From NCBI GenBank assembly GCA_003486645.1, contig DNGI01000022.1:1-7013 (forward strand): a DNA stretch of 7,013 nucleotides. The letters run 5' to 3'. Position 1 is the stretch's first letter; each line of letters starts with the position of its first letter. Shown piece by piece: positions 5,901-7,013 of this stretch. The position numbers were made by a program, and so were the translations under genes. Under the pieces are notes generated by a model that worked only from the letters and a program-made list of their open reading frames with translations, searched no databases and had not been told where the DNA came from. The DNA comes from Cyanobacteria bacterium UBA11370. GTDB taxonomy: Bacteria > Cyanobacteriota > Cyanobacteriia > Cyanobacteriales > Coleofasciculaceae.

Positions 5901-6999
5901 GTTTGCCAAAGCGTACTACCCCCTCAAAGGGTGCTAAAATTGCTCTAGCCACTTCACCTGTAAACACACCCCCCGTGTGGAAGGTTCTCATAGTGAGCTG
6001 GGTTCCGGGTTCCCCAATGGACTGAGCGGCAATAATCCCTACCGCTTCTCCCAGATCGACCATGTGACCGTGGGCTAGACTCCAACCATAACAGTGCTGG
6101 CACACTGATCGCGCTGCTTCGCACGTCAAGGGCGATCGCACAACGACTTCTTCAACACCCGACTTGCCAATTTCTTTCGCCAAATCGTCGGAGATATCTT
6201 GGTTGCGTGTGGCAATAACTTCACCTGTCGTGGGGTGAATCACCTCTTTAGCCATTACCCGACCCAAAAGCCGATCTTCTAAGGGGATCAGGACGCGATC
6301 GCCATCAGTCATTGCTCGAACTGTCACACCCCGATTGGTGCCACAATCGATTTCTCGCACGATCACATCTTGAGCCACATCCACCAGACGACGGGTCAGA
6401 TACCCAGAGTCAGCGGTTCTGAGGGCGGTATCCACCAACCCTTTACGGGCACCGTAACTAGAGATAATGTATTCTGTGACTGTTAAACCTTCCCGAAAGT
6501 TAGTCTTAATCGGTAAGTCAATAATTTCCCCTTGAGGATCTGCCATCAGACCCCGCATCCCTACAAGCTGACGCACCTGAGACAAATTTCCTCTTGCCCC
6601 AGAAAATGCCATCATATAAACCGAATTGAGTGGGTCAGTGACTTTAAAGTTACGGACTACTTCATCCTTTAGAGCTTCAGACGTACTATTCCACGTATCA
6701 ATAACTTTTTGAAACCGTTCAACTTCGGTAATTTCCCCTCGCGTATAGCGGGCTTCCGTTGCCCGAATCTGGGCTTCAGCCGCATCTAGCATTTGGCGTT
6801 TCACGGGTGGCACAACCAGGTCATCCACACTAATTGAAACTCCGGCTTTTGTGGCATAGCGGAACCCCAACTCTTTAAGCTTGTCAGCCATTTGGGCAGT
6901 CCTAGCACTACCGTATTTGGTAAAAGACCAGGATATCAGCTTTTTAAGCTGACCTTTATCCACAACCCGGTTATGAAAAATCATTTCGTCTTTAGTCAT
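2947..6999 (-). CDS. rpoC2: DNA-directed RNA polymerase subunit beta-prime, C-terminal part (RpoC2)
   Basis: The protein has 1350 residues and is the C-terminal half of beta-prime in the split arrangement of cyanobacteria and plastids; it joins RpoC1, RpoB, two RpoA and RpoZ in the transcription core. The catalytic Mg-binding motif belongs to RpoC1 and is not expected here. A structural zinc site is formed by C219, C293, C300 and C303. The trigger loop starts at [14 protein letters not shown] (321-334), with M337, R338 and H341 matching the residues that contact the incoming nucleotide. The loop is then split by the large SI3 insertion (about 345-1008), built of repeated beta-rich units (DG-x-V-x-x-G type). 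The second half resumes at [23 protein letters not shown] (from 1011). The conserved C-terminal core is at about 1095-1262, including [15 protein letters not shown]. The end is a strongly acidic tail (17 of the last 21 residues are D or E). The ATG start matches other RpoC2 N-termini; it is preceded by an A/C-only leader with no Shine-Dalgarno sequence, suggesting coupling to the upstream gene. Confidence 0.98.
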   Translation of the reverse strand: MTKDEMIFHNRVVDKGQLKKLISWSFTKYGSARTAQMADKLKELGFRYATKAGVSISVDDLVVPPVKRQMLDAAEAQIRATEARYTRGEITEVERFQKVIDTWNSTSEALKDEVVRNFKVTDPLNSVYMMAFSGARGNLSQVRQLVGMRGLMADPQGEIIDLPIKTNFREGLTVTEYIISSYGARKGLVDTALRTADSGYLTRRLVDVAQDVIVREIDCGTNRGVTVRAMTDGDRVLIPLEDRLLGRVMAKEVIHPTTGEVIATRNQDISDDLAKEIGKSGVEEVVVRSPLTCEAARSVCQHCYGWSLAHGHMVDLGEAVGIIAAQSIGEPGTQLTMRTFHTGGVFTGEVARAILAPFEGVVRFGKRLRTRGVRTRHGEDREQVEVAGDLILEPKDKNAERQTFPVTPGSILLVANGEEVQAQQLMAEVALGKSRLSTEKAAKDVASDLAGEVLFADLVPEEKTDRQGNTTRIAQRGGLLWILSGEVYNLPPGAEPVVKNGDAIQPGSVLAETKLVTQNGGVVRLTPGKREIEIITASVLLDQARVRVESSAGREQYVIYTTNNQRFLLKSTPGTKVLNNQVVAELIDDRYRTQTGGIIKYADVEVAKRGKAKQGYEVIKGGTLLWIPEECHEVNKDISLLLVEDGQYVEAGTEVVKDIFCQSGGIIEVVQKNDILREIVIKPGELHLVDEPPAAMLTEGQLVYPGTEVVPGLVAQELRYGEVVETPEGTAVLLRSVIEFAVPDEPDVPSQASINSQASKAEQERSSSGSSRPAPSIELRAIQRLPYKDGERVKSVEGVELLRTQLVLEMNQDGVEEHASSSQLSADIELISVAADEGTDVTDEMDDQADDMRLQLVILESLVIRRDTAADSLSGSTTTRLLVNDGDEIAPGAVVARTEIQCKEAGEIRGIREGAEAIRRVLVVRDGDRVTVPITGTPKVKVGHLVVATDRLSSETLSPESGQVVKVSSDGVTLRLARPYRVSAGAVLQIDHGDLVQRGDNLVLLVFERAKTGDIIQGLPRIEELLEARKPKEACVLSRRAGEAQVVYEEDETVDIKVIESDGVVTDYPVGPGQNALVSDGQRVEAGHALTDGPANPHEILEIFFNLMLEEKGVYEAALVGLQEAQRFLVNEVQSVYQSQGIDISDKHIEVIVRQMTSKVRVDDGGDTTMLPGELVELRQIETVNEAMAITGGAPAQYTPVLLGITKASLNTDSFISAASFQETTRVLTEAAIEGKSDWLRGLKENVIIGRLIPAGTGYNAYEDQTLAPVEPDFERGGVAYSFGERNEVSELDQEDALDVVLDDRTARAYSLEERGSFSAEANHFGALLDDDDDEEGDFEDDYLDDDEEE
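2950..3012 (-). repeat. GAY/GAR codon tract encoding the acidic RpoC2 tail
   Basis: The last 21 codons of rpoC2 are almost all GAT, GAC, GAG or GAA, producing a purine-rich low-complexity tract on the coding strand. Such codon runs can change length by slippage, so tail length may vary between strains. The tract starts directly beyond the TnpB element junction and would overlap the guide-encoding flank. Confidence 0.6.
4213..4220. repeat. HIP1 octamer GCGATCGC
   Basis: This is an exact copy of the highly iterated palindrome common in cyanobacterial genomes. It lies within rpoC2, in the SI3-coding part. Confidence 0.85.
6132..6139. repeat. HIP1 octamer GCGATCGC
   Basis: Exact copy inside rpoC2, just upstream (in coding sense) of the codons for the second to fourth zinc-site cysteines. 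Confidence 0.85.
6295..6302. repeat. HIP1 octamer GCGATCGC
   Basis: Exact copy inside rpoC2, shortly after the codon for the first zinc-site cysteine. With the copies at 4213 and 6132 it supports a cyanobacterial origin; no complete copy is found in tnpB or the ATPase gene. Confidence 0.85.
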
Positions 7000-7013
7000 T
7001 TGTTGTTTGTTGT

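Noticed and set aside
1..7013. CRISPR array, prophage, toxin-antitoxin pair or attachment site
   Set aside because: No regularly spaced repeats, phage genes, small paired reading frames or tRNA-linked direct repeats were found.

Overview
The window is chromosomal DNA from a cyanobacterium. The main evidence is a rpoC2 gene: the RNA polymerase beta-prime subunit is split into rpoC1 and rpoC2 in cyanobacteria and plastids, and this copy carries the very large insertion in the trigger loop that is typical of that lineage. Three copies of the palindrome GCGATCGC (HIP1), a repeat abundant in many cyanobacterial genomes, agree. The genus cannot be named from the sequence alone; the C-rich short repeats and small dispersed repeat-like insert suggest a large, repeat-rich (filamentous-type) genome, which is inference.

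Layout from left to right. Positions 1-31 are the edge of a C-rich short-repeat tract. Positions 32-1366 (minus strand) encode a 444-residue P-loop ATPase of unknown role. Positions 1367-1660 hold no gene. They contain a candidate promoter for the ATPase, a 100-bp multibranched inverted repeat (1388-1487), and a second structured block (about 1514-1628) that probably belongs to the left end of a mobile element. Positions 1661-2872 (plus strand) encode a full-length TnpB nuclease with all catalytic and zinc-binding residues present and no TnpA transposase beside it. Its 3' end and the short gap after it (about 2690-2940) are dense in stems, including a possible pseudoknot, as expected for the guide (omega/re) RNA made from such elements. 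Positions 2947-6999 (minus strand) encode a complete RpoC2; its upstream neighbour, presumably rpoC1, lies outside the window.

How the parts relate. rpoC2 and the ATPase gene point the same way, and the TnpB element sits between them in the opposite orientation, ending only a few bases after the rpoC2 stop codon. rpoC2 and tnpB are therefore convergent and nearly touching. If a guide RNA is made in the usual way, its guide portion would be copied from the junction and would be antisense to the end of rpoC2. Readthrough from the rpo operon would in turn be antisense to the guide RNA and tnpB. The exact element ends are not resolved here because no empty-site sequence is available.

The most interesting points are the guide-RNA-like structure overlapping the tnpB zinc-ribbon codons, the junction with rpoC2, the 39-base in-frame repeat insertion inside tnpB, the apparently leaderless tnpB promoter, and the unexplained 100-bp multibranched inverted repeat upstream of the ATPase gene.
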